NCBI GenBank assembly: GCA_051294375.1
Contig: CM119264.1
Span: forward strand, 31,066,135 to 31,130,134
DNA: 64,000 nucleotides
Source of the DNA: Paraspadella gotoi
Lineage: Eukaryota > Chaetognatha
Direction: 5' to 3'
Position numbers and translations under genes: made by a program. Shown piece after piece: positions 45,875 to 59,094 of this stretch (position 1 is its first letter; each line of letters opens with the position of its first letter). The notes beneath the pieces are model-generated. The model made no database searches. It saw only the letters and a program-made list of their open reading frames with translations, and was not told the DNA's origin.

Positions 45875-48800
45875 TCTCTCATCTCTTCTCGTGTTTTTGT
45901 TTGATTTTTTTCGATTCGGCCTCCCCTGACGATTTTCCTGTGTCGTAGTAGTTTTTTCGTCTTTGAGCCGAACGGAATTTTTTGAGCTCAAAAAAGTTTT
46001 TAGAGTTCAAGATCTCTCTCTTTCTCTCTCTTCCTCTCTCTTCTCTCTTCTCTCTCTTTCTCTCTCTCTTCTCTCTCTCTCTCATCTCTCTCTCTCTCTC
46101 TCTCTCTCTAACTCTCTACTCGTCTCTCAACCTCATCTTCAACACACACCAAATTCTGCTGGTTTCACGATCCTAAACCGAAGTCATTTTTTTCTTCCGA
46201 AACAAAACAGAAAAACAGCGAGAGACACAAAAAAAAAAAAAAAAACGAAACAAAGAAGAAAAATCAAAGGATAAAAAACAACAATAATAAATACAAACGT
46301 TAATTAAAAAAATAAATATTTTATCGAGACACAATATTTTTTCATTTCATTTCTAACTTTATTCCTACGAATTTTTTATTTTGATTCAACATCCGGAGAG
46401 ACATTCACAACAACAACAACGACAATGACAACATCAACACTTCAACAACTCCAGCACCTCCAACATCATCCTCAAACGAATCCATCCAGATGTCGCTCAA
46501 GGTTTTGGACGATTCGCTCGTCAAAATTCTCGCTCGAGCAAGACGAGGATGATGCGGCGCCCATGAGTCAAGTCGGTCAGATGAGAAGGAACAACTTTCT
46601 CAACAGGGTAAGGGAATTTAATCAAGGGTAAGTTATGGAATGAAAGTGTAAGGAACGGATTTTGAAAGAGCGATTAAATTGTTGTTAGTAGTTTTGCGTT
46701 TAGGTATTTAGTCATGAATAATACTAATAAGTAAATTTCAATAACGGGAATGATGGTGTTGTAGCTAAAAAGAATAAAGGTTGAAAATAAATCCATATCC
46801 AATAAATCTAATAATCTAAAAGCAATAAAATACATACTCTGTATCACTGTTTTATCTATAACCTTCCTGGGACACATTCTGTACCACTATGTACCGCGCA
46901 TTTATAACCTTTATAATCCTTATCTGTTACTATTTTTTTGTAACCCTCCCAATCTATAACTTCACCACCATTTATAACCATCTCTTGCCATCTGTACCCC
47001 ATTTTCCATTATAACAAATTAACCTATCTTTACCAGGGTTCGCCGCGCCAGCTACGTCAGACAAAAAGCGCCATCCGTGTAGTCTGCACTGAAGAGTCGA
47101 TTGGCAATGGGAAAGTGGAAATCAGCTTTGACTGGGGACTCGGCTCCAGTACCCTAGGAGCAGTCTCCGTACTTGGTAAAGGAGCAGATGGTAGTAGATA
47201 GGACTGATTGTAGGAGCATTGGACTGGGGACTCGGGACTCGGAGCAGTCCCGTTTTTGGTAGGGTGAGGCAGTAGCTCTCGGAGCAGAAGTATGGACAAG
47301 CAACAGGAGTAGTGGGAAAGATAATTGCCCCTGAACTTGTGGAATTTATGGGCGATTTGGGTCATTATGATAGTTTGTGATAGATGCAGCTGGTATTGTG
47401 ACAGGTAGTTATTTTCTCCGACGGGGAACTTACTTAATTTCCTGACCATTTCGCAGGCGACCGGTAATCGAGTTCGCCGTGGCAGCATATTAGCGCCGGC
47501 GCCGTCGCAACCGTCGCAGCGCCGCTAACGGCTGCCGGCGCTGCTCCTGCGGAAGCGGTGACGTCGCGTCTGGAGGCGGAGGAGCTGCAAGCAAACTGTT
47601 CTGCGCGAAAAGAGTCGATAGCTGGAAAGACTCGTGAAAACAGGAATCGAGACTGATCTTGGATGATGCGGAAGTGGGAGTTGTGGAAAAGAGGAGGAAT
47701 GGTAGTTGGGGTTGTGGAAAATGAGTTGTGAAAAAAAACCAGATTGTGGAACAGAGATGTAGAAAATACTTTGTTGAAAAAGGCATGGTCGTTGGGGGAC
47801 GTGGACAAGCGGTGGAAAGTTTGAAAAGGTGAATGAGGATGTGAAAAATCAGTTTGTGGAAAGTCATTTTGTGGAAAAGTTGGGAGAGTACACGGGAGAT
47901 GTGGAAAATTAGTTGTGGAAAGTCGATTTGTGAAAAGTTGGGAGAGTACACGGGAGATTTGGAAAAATGAGTTGGGAAACACAAGATGATGGTGGAATAT
48001 GTGAAAATAAGTTGTGGAAAGAGAAGATGAAAAGAAAAGACTTTCTTTTTTTTTTTCCTTTTCTTTTTTATCATCCGACTTTCTTTACGCGCTTTGAAGC
48101 TGAACCCGTCTCGACTGGAGTCGAATCACAAAGCAGCATCCCTGACGACAGCAGCGGCGGCGGCGGCGGCGGCAGCAGCTTTAAATCTGTAAGGACAAGA
48201 CGCTCAGATTCGATTATCACTTTTATCTGTAGCGATGATGTGATTGAAATCGCTGTTGCTTGGAATCGACGGAAGAAGGAGAAGGTTATTGAGATTTTTA
48301 TAAATCTTAAATCTTAAATCTTAAATTTTTACTTCTTAATGTCTTATTCCGTTAGTCTCTTATTCCTAAATCCCAATTTGTATTTTGAACAATCTAAATC
48401 CCCAATCCAATTATCTCATTTTAAATATAAACCTTAGCCCTGAATCTTATTCCTAAATCTTTCCTTGATCTAAAACAATCATAAAAAATAAATCTTTTAA
48501 ATTTATTTTAAATTCCTATCTAATCTTAAATTCAGATCTAAATTTTAAATCCTAATTCTGAATCCTATTTGAAAACCTATCCCATATTCTCAAATCTTAA
48601 ACGCTTTAAATCCCCAAATCTCTAAATCTCTAAATCCCAAACTTAAATCTCTAAATCCCCAAATCTCTAAATTCCAAATCTCTAAATCCCAAATCTAAAA
48701 TCTCTAAGTTCCCAAATTCTAAATCTCTAAATCTCCAAATCTCTCAATCTCTAAATTCCCAATCTCTAAATTCCAAAATCCCCAAATCTCTAAATCCCAA

Positions 48801-51800
48801 ATCTCTTAATCTCTAAATCCCCAAATCTTAAACCCCCCCCTTAAAGCCAAATACCTCGTCGTCGTTGGACGCCAAAGATTCCAACGAGAACGTGATTCTC
48901 GGACTCACGTTCGCCGGAAATCTTTGTCTCTCGGCGTCATCATCCGGATTTATGCCGAGAGCGAAATCACGCTGCATGACGACGGTGAGACGTCATTTAC
49001 GGTATCGGTGATGCGGATGATGCTGTGAGGTTAACAGCGACGAATTAAAATAAATTAGCCCTCAATTCTGTACATATTAAAAATTCTGACCACGTAAACG
49101 CGAACAAAAAAAATAGGCGGGTGATCTTCCAATCCTTCGTGAACCACCCTGGACGAGCCACTTCAGCCCCTCTCATCTTCAAGCCCGTCTCCGTCTTCAC
49201 GATGTGGTCCTTCATTCAAATCGTCAACAATTTGATCGCGAAAAGCGAGAGAGAGAAACGTTTACTTGGGCAACGCCCCTTTTGGCTGGACCAAATATTA
49301 CGAAGAAAGACTTACTACGGACAAAGTTTTGTTAAAGGTTGGGTCCGGGGGCCATATTATATATATATTTTAAATTTATTTTTTTAAACGTAATCAATTT
49401 TTACTCATAGGTCCATCAAAAAGAGACTTATAAAGAAATTCTATCAAATAATGAAAAATTATCTAACTATACTACTTATGTAAATTAGATTAAAGATTAA
49501 AAAATCTGCTACATTCAAAATTAAATCCAGAATTAGTTCATCGGTTAAAAATTAGGTTAAATAGCAGCAGGTTAAAGATTAGTTTAGGGATTAAGTTGTA
49601 AAGTTAAAAGATACGGTAAAAGAATACGGTTTGAGATTAGGAACTAGGTTAAAGATTAAGTGTTTAAGGTAATTAGTTGAAATATCAACATTAAGTTAAA
49701 GTTATGGGATTATGGCGCAGAAAACGGGCGTTTTTTTCAAAATAGAGCCAATTTATAGCACGAGGGTGTTGAGTTTGTAAACGTGCTAACCGTGCCCCTA
49801 TTTTTCTTTTTCATTCATGGATCCTGTCTTCTCGCTCAAAAACCAAGGAATGGAATCTGATGCCAGACATTTTCTCTCAAGCTCGATCATCATATTGAAG
49901 ACAAAGTTGATGATCACAGTGAGTGACACAACATCCGGGTTGGACTCAGAGACAAATGACAAGCGGGTAGGCACTACATCCGGGTTGACTCAGAGACATT
50001 ATGACCAGAGGGTTGATTTAATTTTGAGAGAGAAATATTTTTGAAACATTTTATTAATTTTACTGAGCGTTAAATCTCCCTATTTTCTTTTAACCATAAA
50101 CTTGTTTTTTTAAGTTGTTTTTTTTTACATCTTTGTGTCTAAAATTTATATTTTCAATTTTATAGGTTTAGAATATTTAGTTTCCAATTTTTTAAGCCTT
50201 AAATATCAGTTTTAAATTTATAAATATAACATATCCACTATATCCAGTTTCCACACTATCTTTGTTTTTAAACATCTAATCTTTTTTTAAATTTATTATC
50301 TCTATTTTTTTTACCATCAAACATCCCACAAAAAAGTGAAGTGGACTTAGACGAAGTCTCCACACGAGAACTCCGCCTTCTGCTCGAAAAGAGGCTCCAT
50401 CGTGACCTGCGATCCTTCAAGTCTTTCGTCGACGACGAGATGCTCAACATCCTCGGACAATTGGACTCGCCCTCGGAGATCCTGCCCGACTTCCTCTTTC
50501 TTGATCCGAGTGGAACGCGTCCACCCTCAGGTGGTTCGGACGAAGGGGGTTTTAAGAGGGGTGGTAGTTTGGTGGAGGGAGATGGTGGACGAGCGATTTG
50601 GTGGGTTCGAAGAAGAGGCTCGTCTCTGTCTGAGCAGTTAATTGCGTTATAACATCGTTTTTCAAAACAATGATAGGCGTACTCATAAATAATTAATAAA
50701 TAATAGTAGTCTTTTCCAAGTGGCAATTGATTTCTTTCCCTGTCTCGAGTCTTTAACCTTTTGACAAATTTACTCGTTTAATTACAGAAACCAGATTCTC
50801 TTTTACAAATTGAACTTCAGTAGAAGTAGAATAAAATACAAAGGAATTAACGGGTATTGGTGAAACATGAACGATCTCGATATTTACCCGGTTGCCATAG
50901 GAACTGACCAACAATGGAGTCAGCCACATCATGAACATGGCCAAAGAGATCGACAACTTTTTCCCTGGATCCTCGATTATTACAACGTGAGAGAATATGA
51001 CGTGGAAACTACGAACCTTTTAAAGTATTGGCACGAACCAGCAAGTATTTGGAAAAAGTAAGTTATTTTTTTAAATTAAGTCCTTCTATAATATATATAA
51101 ATATTATTTAACCAAATATAAAAGCTATGACAATTGATTGAAACTGTTAAAATATATTACAACTTTTATTCTAAATATTTTTTCCTTACTTTTGTACATT
51201 TTCTATTTTATTTTCCTCGGCTACATTTCCAATCTCAATTCATTACAGATCTCGCATCTTTCTTCATTACAGATTGCATCTGTCTTCATCTCTCACAGAT
51301 TGCATCTCATCGTCTTGTCTCCCCATCTCTCATCGTTCATGTGTAGAAGTCAGGCGGACGATGCCTCGTCCATTGCAAAAAGGGCGTCTCCGATCGGCAG
51401 CACGAGTGATCGCTTTCTATGAAGTCGCGTCGATGGTCGGCACAGTGCGCTTACGAATTCGTCAAGAGAGAAGAGACGTCGTGAGACCAAACAATGGATT
51501 CCTGAGACAATTGGAAACCTTCGAAGGAATTCTCATGCGTCGAGCAATAGACTCAGTTTTAAGACGAGACGGAGCGGTGGTGGTTGAAGAAGAAGGGGAG
51601 AGGGAGTGAGGGAGGGAGAGAGAGGAAGAAGGGGAGGGGGAGTAAGGAGGGAGAGGGGGAGAAGAAGAAGAGGAGGGGAAAGGTAGACGAGGAGGAAAAA
51701 GAATTGGGAAGGAAAACCAAAAGACTTTCTATTATTTTTTAGACTAAAACGTGAATATTTTATTGTGAAAGTTTTGTTATTTTGTCCATGAATTTTGTCT

Positions 51801-51950
51801 TCGTCATTTTCTTCTCTAAATAAATTTTATTAAAAAAATTATATTGTTTTCCTTAATTTAATGAAAACTAGAAAAAATTAATCAATTCAAATTGGCTTTT
51901 TTCCTCATCTACATTCAAAAATATCCTGTTTCAAAAAAAAAAATTATTGT
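42680..51950 (+). repeat. Second copy of the 33.5-42.5 kb block
   Basis: Collinear over its whole length: the TTGTCGG satellite (42713-42940), GTC repeats (43860-43890), upstream exons, CT repeats (45819-45868) and all Slingshot exons, in the same order and nearly the same spacing. Differences are mainly single-base insertions and deletions spread evenly through exons and introns, with few substitutions. This suggests an uncorrected haplotype contig rather than an old duplication. Confidence 0.93.
44424..51608 (+). pseudogene. ssh: Slingshot, second copy with many frameshifts
   Basis: Exon equivalents lie near 44425-44660, 44804-44999, 46399-46610, 47038-47180, 47457-47675, 48094-48280, 48848-48987, 49120-49342, 49844-49960, 50340-50530, 50901-51058 and 51345-51608. 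Indels break most of them. Examples are an extra A in the IFKPVSV exon (AKARERN becomes AKSEREK), a missing G before WNASNLE, and a lost base inside the codons of the catalytic HCx5R loop. As written it cannot encode an active phosphatase. Because the indels also fill the introns, I think the breaks are sequencing errors and this is the same locus seen twice. Confidence 0.8.
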
Positions 51951-52093
51951 TTAACTCTATTAACTCTATTAACAATCCATAACTCTATTAACTCTTTCTC
52001 TTACTGCTAATAATCTAATTAACTCTATTAACTCCATAAATCCATACTAAACCCATTAACCCATTAACCGCTTTCTTCTCCTTCACAATTCCG

Positions 52094-52118
52094 NNNNNNN
52101 NNNNNNNNNNNNNNNNNN
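52094..52118. other. Assembly gap (25 N) between overlapping ends
   Basis: The same words (cttctccttcacaattccg) stand on both sides of the gap, so the two contigs overlap and should have been merged. Confidence 0.95.
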
Positions 52119-52239
52119 TCTTCTTCTCCTTCACAATTCCGCCCCTTGATTCCGAAACAGACGACCTCAAAGTCTCAAATCTTTTTACAACAACAACAAC
52201 GACAACAACAACAACAACATTTAAGCACCATTTGCGTAA

Positions 52240-52377
52240 ATGAGTTTCTCTGCTTTTATGTTTGTGAACGAATCACGTGGACACGTCGATTGTGAAAATC
52301 ACAAAGTCAACGAGAAAATCTGGAGAAAATCCTTCGGTGATCGGATTAAAAAAAATGCCGAAAGACCCCATGGCTTC

Positions 52378-52379
<2 letters not shown>
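52240..52379 (+). other. Leader region with short upstream frame, copy A
   Basis: ATG 52240 opens MSFSAFMFVNESRGHVDCEN, running into a (CT)n repeat (52379-52452). The same frame occurs at 61663. It may be an upstream ORF or alternative first exon of E75; nothing in the peptide is recognised. Confidence 0.35.

Positions 52380-52452
<73 letters not shown>
52379..52452 (+). repeat. (CT)n microsatellite in E75 leader, copy A
   Basis: About 74 bases of CT; the equivalent in copy B (61801-61870) is interrupted. Confidence 0.97.
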
Positions 52453-52456
<4 letters not shown>

Positions 52457-52768
52457 CTCATTAGTTTTCTCGAGCTTAAGTTTATTGTTTTTAGAAGATA
52501 AACTCCTCTTAATTATCTCGCGTCGATCGCCTACGCATCTGGTTGCACCTGATCTGCACCTGATCTGCATCCGATCACGCGCGAGCGCGGCCTTTAACGC
52601 GCCGTTCGTGAATTCGTTTATAAACGACGTCGTCGCCGGTTTATCTCACTTTCACGGAATCCACGCTGTAGAAGTAAAAAATCTCGAAACTCAACAAATA
52701 TACAAAAAAGTTTCACTTAACTTTTAATAATCAAGTCAAATCAAATCAAATCATATCTCGCTATTATC

Positions 52769-53174
52769 ATGGAAGAAATAATATCATCGTCCATCTTTCC
52801 TCCTCCTCCTCCTCATCTTCCTCCTCCTCCTCTTCTTCTTCCTCGGAAATCGTTTTAAAGCGAAAATCCTGTACTCGATTCTTGATGAAATTCGTGGATT
52901 TTGATGGAATTAAATCTGTCGTTAAATTCGTGTGGTAACTGTATATTTGTGTGTATAATTGTTTAACCTGTTGTTTTATGTTTAACTTAATTAATTATTC
53001 GTTGTTTTTTACGTTTTAGTTATTTTTTCTGTTAAGAAAGAAAAAAAATGCGAAACCAGTTTTGAGAAAAAAGGAAAAAATAAAAATTAGATCGACGTTT
53101 TCGTCTTAATATTTATTATTTTCTACTTTTAAAATGTATTTTTTCATCTTGCCTTCTCTCTCTCTCTCTCTCTC

Positions 53175-53210
<36 letters not shown>

Positions 53211-54969
53211 TCCCCTCTCCCTCTCCCTCTCCAATCAGAATTCGACGGCACTACAGTTCTCTGTCGCGTTTGTGGAGACAAAGCGAGTGGATTTTCACTA
53301 CGGGGTTCATTCTTGTGAGGGATGCAAGGTAAGAGTTGTTGTTGTTGTCATTGTTGTTGTTATTTTTGTTTTCGCTTCAATTTCTTTGTTAAAATTTTAA
53401 TGGCATATTTTTAGTGATGGAGACAATCCCCTCTAACTTTTAGGATTTAATCTTAAGCAAATTATTTTTAAAATTCAACGAACGAAATTTGAAATTCAGA
53501 CGTAGCTCTTCTTCTCTTTTTTCATTCTCTTCTCTTACGCTTTTCTTTTTCCTCCTTCTCTCTTCTCCTCTCTCCCTTTCTTCCTCCTCTTCCCCCCTCT
53601 CCCTTCTCCCTTCCCCTCTCTTCCTACTTCGCCCACTCAACAGGGCTTCTTCCGTCGGAGCATTCAGCAAAAGATCCAATACCGACCATGCACCAAGAAT
53701 CACAGTGGTTCAGTATTGAGAAACAATCGCAACAGATGTCAATACTGCAGACTCAAGAAAATGCATCTTCCGTAGGAATGTCCAGGGTGGTGAGTGTAGA
53801 CTGGGAGCTCAGGGGTCAGCTAAGGGGTCAGCTAAGGGGTCAGCTCAGGGGTCAGCTATTGAGTGCAGGCTTGAGGGAATTGGCAAATAGTAGTATGATG
53901 CTAGTACGGAGTACATTATTTAATTTATAATACGATACTTATGTTAAAAAGTGGTTCTTTATATAGTATTTAAAAAAGTTCTTAAAATTATACCACTTAA
54001 TTGATAAGGAAGCATGGTTAATATACTAGTCTGTGAGAGAGTCTTGTTAAAGCTTGTATGGTCTTACCAATGTTATTATATTGTGATGAGTGATGAAGGC
54101 CTTAACTCAGGGGCAAGATAGCTTATCTTTTAAAAATGAATGAATGATTTTTATAATGGTGGTTGTACAATTTCATATATTATAATTTCTATTATAACTT
54201 GACCTTTCTCTCTCCTTCCTTTTGCCCCCTTCAACATTTTGATCACTTCCCCTCTTCCCCCTTCACCCTCTTTCCCCTCTTCCCCCTTCCCCTCTCCCCT
54301 GTTCCCCACTCCCTTTTCCCTCTTCCCCCTCTCCCTTCCCCTTCCCCTTCTTCACTGTTCCCATTCCTTCCCCTCCCCTTCTCCCCCCCAAGCCGTCCGC
54401 TTCGGTCGAGTCCCCAAAAGAGAAAAAGCGCGAATCATCGCTGAGATGAATCGAGTCAACGCCAATTGTCAGAGCAGCGCGATGACCGCTTGCTTGCAGG
54501 TTGATATCAATCACTATCAATCAATCAATGATACATTCAATCAATCAATCGATCAGTCCATCTTAATCAATTCGTAAACCATTTAACCAATCAATGATTC
54601 CAATCAAAAATCCACAGATCCATTCAATGATTAAAAAAATATTACATAATCATCAATCAAGCAATAATTCAATCATTAGATCAATCAAATGAAAATTAGA
54701 ACTGTCCATCAATGAATCCCACGCTTCATTATAAGTTATTAATCAAAGAAGCAATAAATCAATTAACCAATCAATCAATCATTTAAATTAGTCCATAATC
54801 GATCCAATCAATCAATCAATGCCAATAAATCAATAAACAGGACGAGTCGCAAATCATAGAGAAGATCGTCTCATCTCACCTGGAAACTTCGGCCTTCACT
54901 CGCGACGACTTCTGCTCTCTTCGAGTCCGCGCGGGCGACGCCCTCTTCGCCCGCTGCCCGCCCAACATG
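52769..54969 (+). CDS. E75: E75/NR1D nuclear receptor 5' part, copy A (indels in two exons)
   Basis: E75 is the heme-binding NR1D receptor that in ecdysozoans is induced by ecdysone and represses transcription in the nucleus. Exons here are about 52769-52938 (poly-Ser start), 53239-53328 and 53644-53789 (zinc fingers), 54393-54499 (linker with RFGRVPKREKAR) and 54841-54969 (start of the ligand-binding domain). The first three carry single-base indels absent from copy B: an extra T in GFHY, four changes around CTKNQQC and LKKC, and one near MSRDG. The last two are intact and present only here in full. The rest of the ligand-binding domain is not in the window. Confidence 0.88.
53239..53328 (+). 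CDS. E75: E75 exon, first zinc finger, copy A (one extra base)
   Basis: Acceptor ccaatcag and donor GTAAGA. Encodes [17 protein letters not shown], then an extra T in the Phe codon shifts the frame before CEGCK. Length is 90 bases against 89 in copy B. Confidence 0.9.
53644..53789 (+). CDS. E75: E75 exon, second zinc finger, copy A (several indels)
   Basis: [19 protein letters not shown] is intact; indels then alter the finger cysteines and the LKKC/MSRD end. Copy B at 63060-63204 reads correctly. Confidence 0.9.
53812..53866 (+). repeat. 14-bp tandem repeat (aggggtcagctaag-type) after E75 exon
   Basis: Four to five units of ggggtcagctaa just downstream of the donor. The matching array at 63285-63330 adjoins a 63-N gap, so the array probably caused the break. 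Confidence 0.9.
54001..54180 (+). repeat. Dispersed short element family, copy 3 (E75 intron)
   Basis: ttgataaggaagcatgg ... gagagtcttgttaaagcttg ... ggggcaagatagctta ... aatgaatgaatgattttt matches the copies at 7.3 and 22.8 kb. Confidence 0.75.
54393..54499 (+). CDS. E75: E75 exon: T-box/linker RFGRVPKREKAR
   Basis: The acceptor at 54391-54392 completes an Ala codon, giving AVRFGRVPKREKARIIAEMN, the diagnostic C-terminal extension of NR1D/E75 receptors that contacts the 5' AT-rich part of the response element. Donor GTTGAT at 54500, phase 0. Confidence 0.95.
54500..54840 (+). repeat. (ATCA)n-rich intron
   Basis: Imperfect tcaatcaatcaa repeats fill the short intron between two E75 exons. 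Confidence 0.85.
54841..54969 (+). CDS. E75: E75 exon: start of ligand-binding domain
   Basis: 43 codons, phase 0 at both ends, acceptor aataaacag and donor GTGAGT at 54970. DESQIIEKIVSSHLETSAFT fits helix 1 of E75/Rev-erb (AHxETCxFT). Cys and His residues for heme binding lie further downstream, outside this exon. Confidence 0.88.
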
Positions 54970-55660
54970 GTGAGTGGTTGGGGGAGGTGAGGACCTAAGA
55001 AGGCCTTAGGGTCAGGCTGGGTCGGGGCTTATTGGGGAAAGGTTGGAGGGGGAAAGATTGGGCTGAAGCTGATTGATATTTGGTGAGCTTGGGCAAAGCT
55101 TAAAATAGGAATTAAATTCAAAAATTCGTTAAAAAACGTTTGAGGTAGAAAAAATAAAAATTGAATTATTGGAGACATAAAACGAGTTTGATTTGAAGAA
55201 ACATTAAATTCGGAATTTAATATTTTTTAAATAAAACTTGTTGCATGTCAACAAATAATTCATTTCTACCTCAAACATTTAACGCAACGAAATAAAGGAA
55301 ACAAATAATGTCTAAAATATATTCTAAATCTATAAAGAAAACCAAACCAAAAAAATTTAGACATTACTTAAACTACTACAATATGCAAATGAGATTAAGG
55401 TATTAATCTTAATTTGAATCAGTTTCTCTGCTTGAGTATTGGACGGAGTTGAAATGAGGTTAAAAATGGGGAAGAGAGAGAAAGTGAGTAAAAGTTAAGG
55501 TAAGGTAGGGAAGGTTCATCCACCGAATGAACTTGTCATGAAACTTGGAACCCAGAATGCAATGGGATTCTTGTCGTCGTCGTTGTTTGTCGTTGTCGTC
55601 GTCGTCCTTATCATCGATCTGCATCCCGCCTTTCGTGATTCTGATTCCCACGAAATCCCA
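54970..55660. repeat. Intronic or intergenic DNA with foldback at about 55136-55300
   Basis: gtttgaggtagaaa (about 55138) is inverted at tttctacctcaaac (about 55272), followed by taacgcaacgaaataaagg. This is a deleted relative of the 22.05 kb foldback and no longer has the hammerhead-like core. No further E75 exon was found. Confidence 0.55.
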
Positions 55661-55670
55661 AAATCCTGTA

Positions 55671-55673
<3 letters not shown>

Positions 55674-55729
<56 letters not shown>

Positions 55730-55820
55730 GGGAATTCCTATGTTTGACAAGGTTACTCGGGCATTGCACCCTCACCTACATTTTACTTCCCTTCCGAACA
55801 TCAAGTTTCAGGGTCAGCAG

Positions 55821-55882
<62 letters not shown>
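55674..55882 (+). repeat. Two (GA)n microsatellites
   Basis: GA runs at about 55674-55727 and 55826-55882. A 69-codon frame reading into the first is a repeat artefact. Confidence 0.95.
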
Positions 55883-55887
<5 letters not shown>

Positions 55888-57296
55888 TTGGATTAACGAA
55901 GTTTTGTCTTTGGAGGTTGAGAGCTAAAATCGATTTTGGGGTTTGAAAACCTTTTGACTGAAGAATGTAAATAAATGTAGAAAATGTAAATAAATGTAAG
56001 AAAATGTAAATAAATGTAGGAAAATGTAAGTAAAATGTAAGAGAATGTAACTAAATGTGAGGATGAAAAAAAAAAGGGAAATGTGAATGATTGTAAAGAG
56101 AATATTCATAAATCTAAGATAATATAATGTTAATATTTATAAGATGTTTTCAGAATATTTTCAGAATGCATGAAAGAAGATTTTAAAATAATTATATTTA
56201 AGAATTTGAAGCAGATCCTACTGTATCATAGCAAAATAAAGTCTATAATAAATTTGTTAGATATTCGCTGATTGGATGAACGAACCCACTGTAAATTAAC
56301 AACTTTTAAATTACAGTGTAATTTTTTAACCATAGGATTTTTAAAAATTGCGCTAATACAAATTCAACCTAATTTATAAATAATCTAGATATAAGGGTTA
56401 AGTTTTACATTTGTCCGACGTTAAATAATCGGTGGTTTGCCATTAAATGCGGAGTCGGTTTGCCTATTAAATGCGGAGGCCGGTTTGCCAGTTAAATGCG
56501 GAGCCGTTTGCCATTAAATGCGGTCAAGGCCCACAGCCTCGGAGCGACTCTATTCTTAATTAGGTTTAATAAAGCGATTTCGTTGTCGTCGTTCAGGGTT
56601 AAATTTTAAGAGGAGGAGGGGGAGGAGGAGGAGTAAGAAGGGAGAAAGAGGAGATAAAGAGAGAAAAGAAATAAGTAAAAGTAGGAGATGATTAGGAGAA
56701 AGAGGGAGAAAAGTGTAATAAAGAAAATAAAAGAGGAAAATAGAGAAGAAAAAGAAATAAAAAGAAGCAGAAAAGAAGGGAGACATAAGGAGAGAAATAG
56801 AAAGAAGAAGGAGCAAAGAGAAAAAAAAAAGAAGGAGACAGAAGAAGAAGAAAGTTGTGACAAGATCGAGTTTTGAAAAACTGAAAACTAAAAACCCTGA
56901 ACTCGAATCGAAAATTAAAGTAAGTCAGTCACCTTTGGCCCCGTTCCTGATTCGGGACCAATGCTCTCTCTCTCTCTCTCCTCTCTATCTCTCGCTCTCT
57001 CTCTCTCTCTCTTCTCTCCTCTCTCTCTCTCTCTTTCTCTCTCTCTGTCGTTAAACTCTTATCTAAACCCTAAAAACATGAAATTTAAAAGTCAAATTTC
57101 GATTCAATTCGCAATTATCCTCGTCTTCGTCTTCGTCGTCGTCGTCGTCCTCATCGTCGTCGTCGTCTTCATCGTCGTCGTCGTTCGTCGTCGCTATTTA
57201 TTGTATTCATTGTAAATCGAATGTGGAGTAAAAATCTGCGGTGGGTTTCCTTTCGAACGACCGGTTTTTCGAGAGGGTTCAAGGATGTGTTCTCAA

Positions 57297-57357
<61 letters not shown>

Positions 57358-58271
57358 ATGACTTAGACTTAGATGAAAAAACTTTGAGGGTTAAAAAAGA
57401 AAAAAAAAAGATTAAAAAATATCACACAAAAGAAAATCTGTATTTTGTGTAATTTCCTTATCACAGAATTTCAGTCATTACTTATCTTGTTCTAACAAGA
57501 TCTCACACAAAATAATAATTTTCTTTTTTACAGACGGCAATCGACTGTAGATAGCTTTGATTAGTAAAGCGAATCCGCTGTAGAGAAGGAAGTCTCTTTG
57601 CTGGTTTCCCCTGTACACGCGAGGTCATCGAAATCCTTCTACGACTTTTCTTTCTTCCATTTTTCTTATTTTTCTGTTTCTTTTCTTTAATTATTATTTT
57701 TTTTCACCTTTTTTTGTTGCATTATGATCATTTTTTTTTCGTTGTGTTTTGACATTTAGTAAAAAAGGTTTCTACAATGATTTTATTTTTAAATTTTTGT
57801 TAAATTTTGTTTTTTTTATAATTTAAATTTAAGAATGGTTAGGAACATAAAAGAGAATAAAACATGATCCGTTCGTCCAATGTGTTGCGCCGCCAGTGAT
57901 TTTGTTTTAACGTGTATTTCCCTGTGATCACATGACTAAATAACATGATATGACTACATGACTACAATAACTTTCTTAGCCTGTGTATTTTATGACACGC
58001 ACTGCATCGAAAATTCCGTCTTTTATTCCTTATAGTTTTAGGATTTCGGGGCGCAACTAAAAAGAGGAAAATTGTCCTTATGTCCGTCTGTAATATTTGA
58101 GTCTGTCCGTCACTCAATCCTTATATCTCGCAGTCCGTCTCTCTTCCATCCATCAGTCTGTCTGTCCGTTTGCCCCAGAAATTCGCCGCAAATCCTCGCA
58201 AATCTTTGTCGGTTGATTTCGCAGTGGAATTCGCGATTACGAGGCGGTCTCTTTCTCTCTTCTCTCTCTCT

Positions 58272-58312
<41 letters not shown>

Positions 58313-58900
58313 GCTTTCTCCTCTCTCCTCTCTGTCTCGTTCTGTCTCGTTGAATCGTCGGCCGACGCAAAGAGAGACGCGCACCACTTCCGGTCAATGT
58401 AGGTCGTCGTCGTCGTTCGTCATCGTCGCCGTCGTCATTTTGGGTCAAAATCTATTCTTCTTCGTCTCTGTGACTTTTGTGTCTCACAAAGCGACGCGTT
58501 TTCCTCATTTTGTGACCACAGAAAAGGACCACAACTGCAAAAATAAATTGTATCCAACAACCACGAGAGGAACCACGACTGAAACATCCACAACAAGAAC
58601 AATAATAAGACTGAAACAATAACCATGAGGAGAACAACAACAGACAAGAACAATCTTTCTCTTTTCTTTTTTCTTTTCTCTCTTTCTTGAAAAGACCGCG
58701 TGTCGGTCGGTCAGTCATATCGGGTTGTCTGTCTTTGGTACGTCCAAATTAAGTTATTATATAAGTTATAATAATATTTCATCAATTAAGCGTACGTTGG
58801 GTAGAAAAGGTTATGTAATGTGGATCCAAAGACACGTAAAGACAAGGAAATACATGTGAAAGAAAGTCTCTACGACGCAAAGTCACTTTTCATTTGTGGC
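55883..58900. other. Repeat-rich stretch without gene
   Basis: Contains tgtaaataaatgtagaaaa repeats (55970-56050), ggtttgccattaaatgcgg repeats (56430-56522), a GAGG-rich tract (56600-56860), CT runs (56960-57045, 57299-57345, 58255-58305) and GTC repeats (57119-57195). No exon-like frame. Confidence 0.5.
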
Positions 58901-59094
58901 GATAAATTATTTGGGACAAATGTGTCTTTCCCTTTGAAGATTTTAAATTTGGGGAGCATGTAAGGGAGAGAGAGAGAGAGGAGAGAGAGAGAGGAGAGAA
59001 AGAGAGAGAAAGAGAGAGGTTATCCATCTCCTTCCCCCGCCAGGCTTTAACCCAGAAGATCGAAAAACAATGACCTACATCAAGCGACGACATT

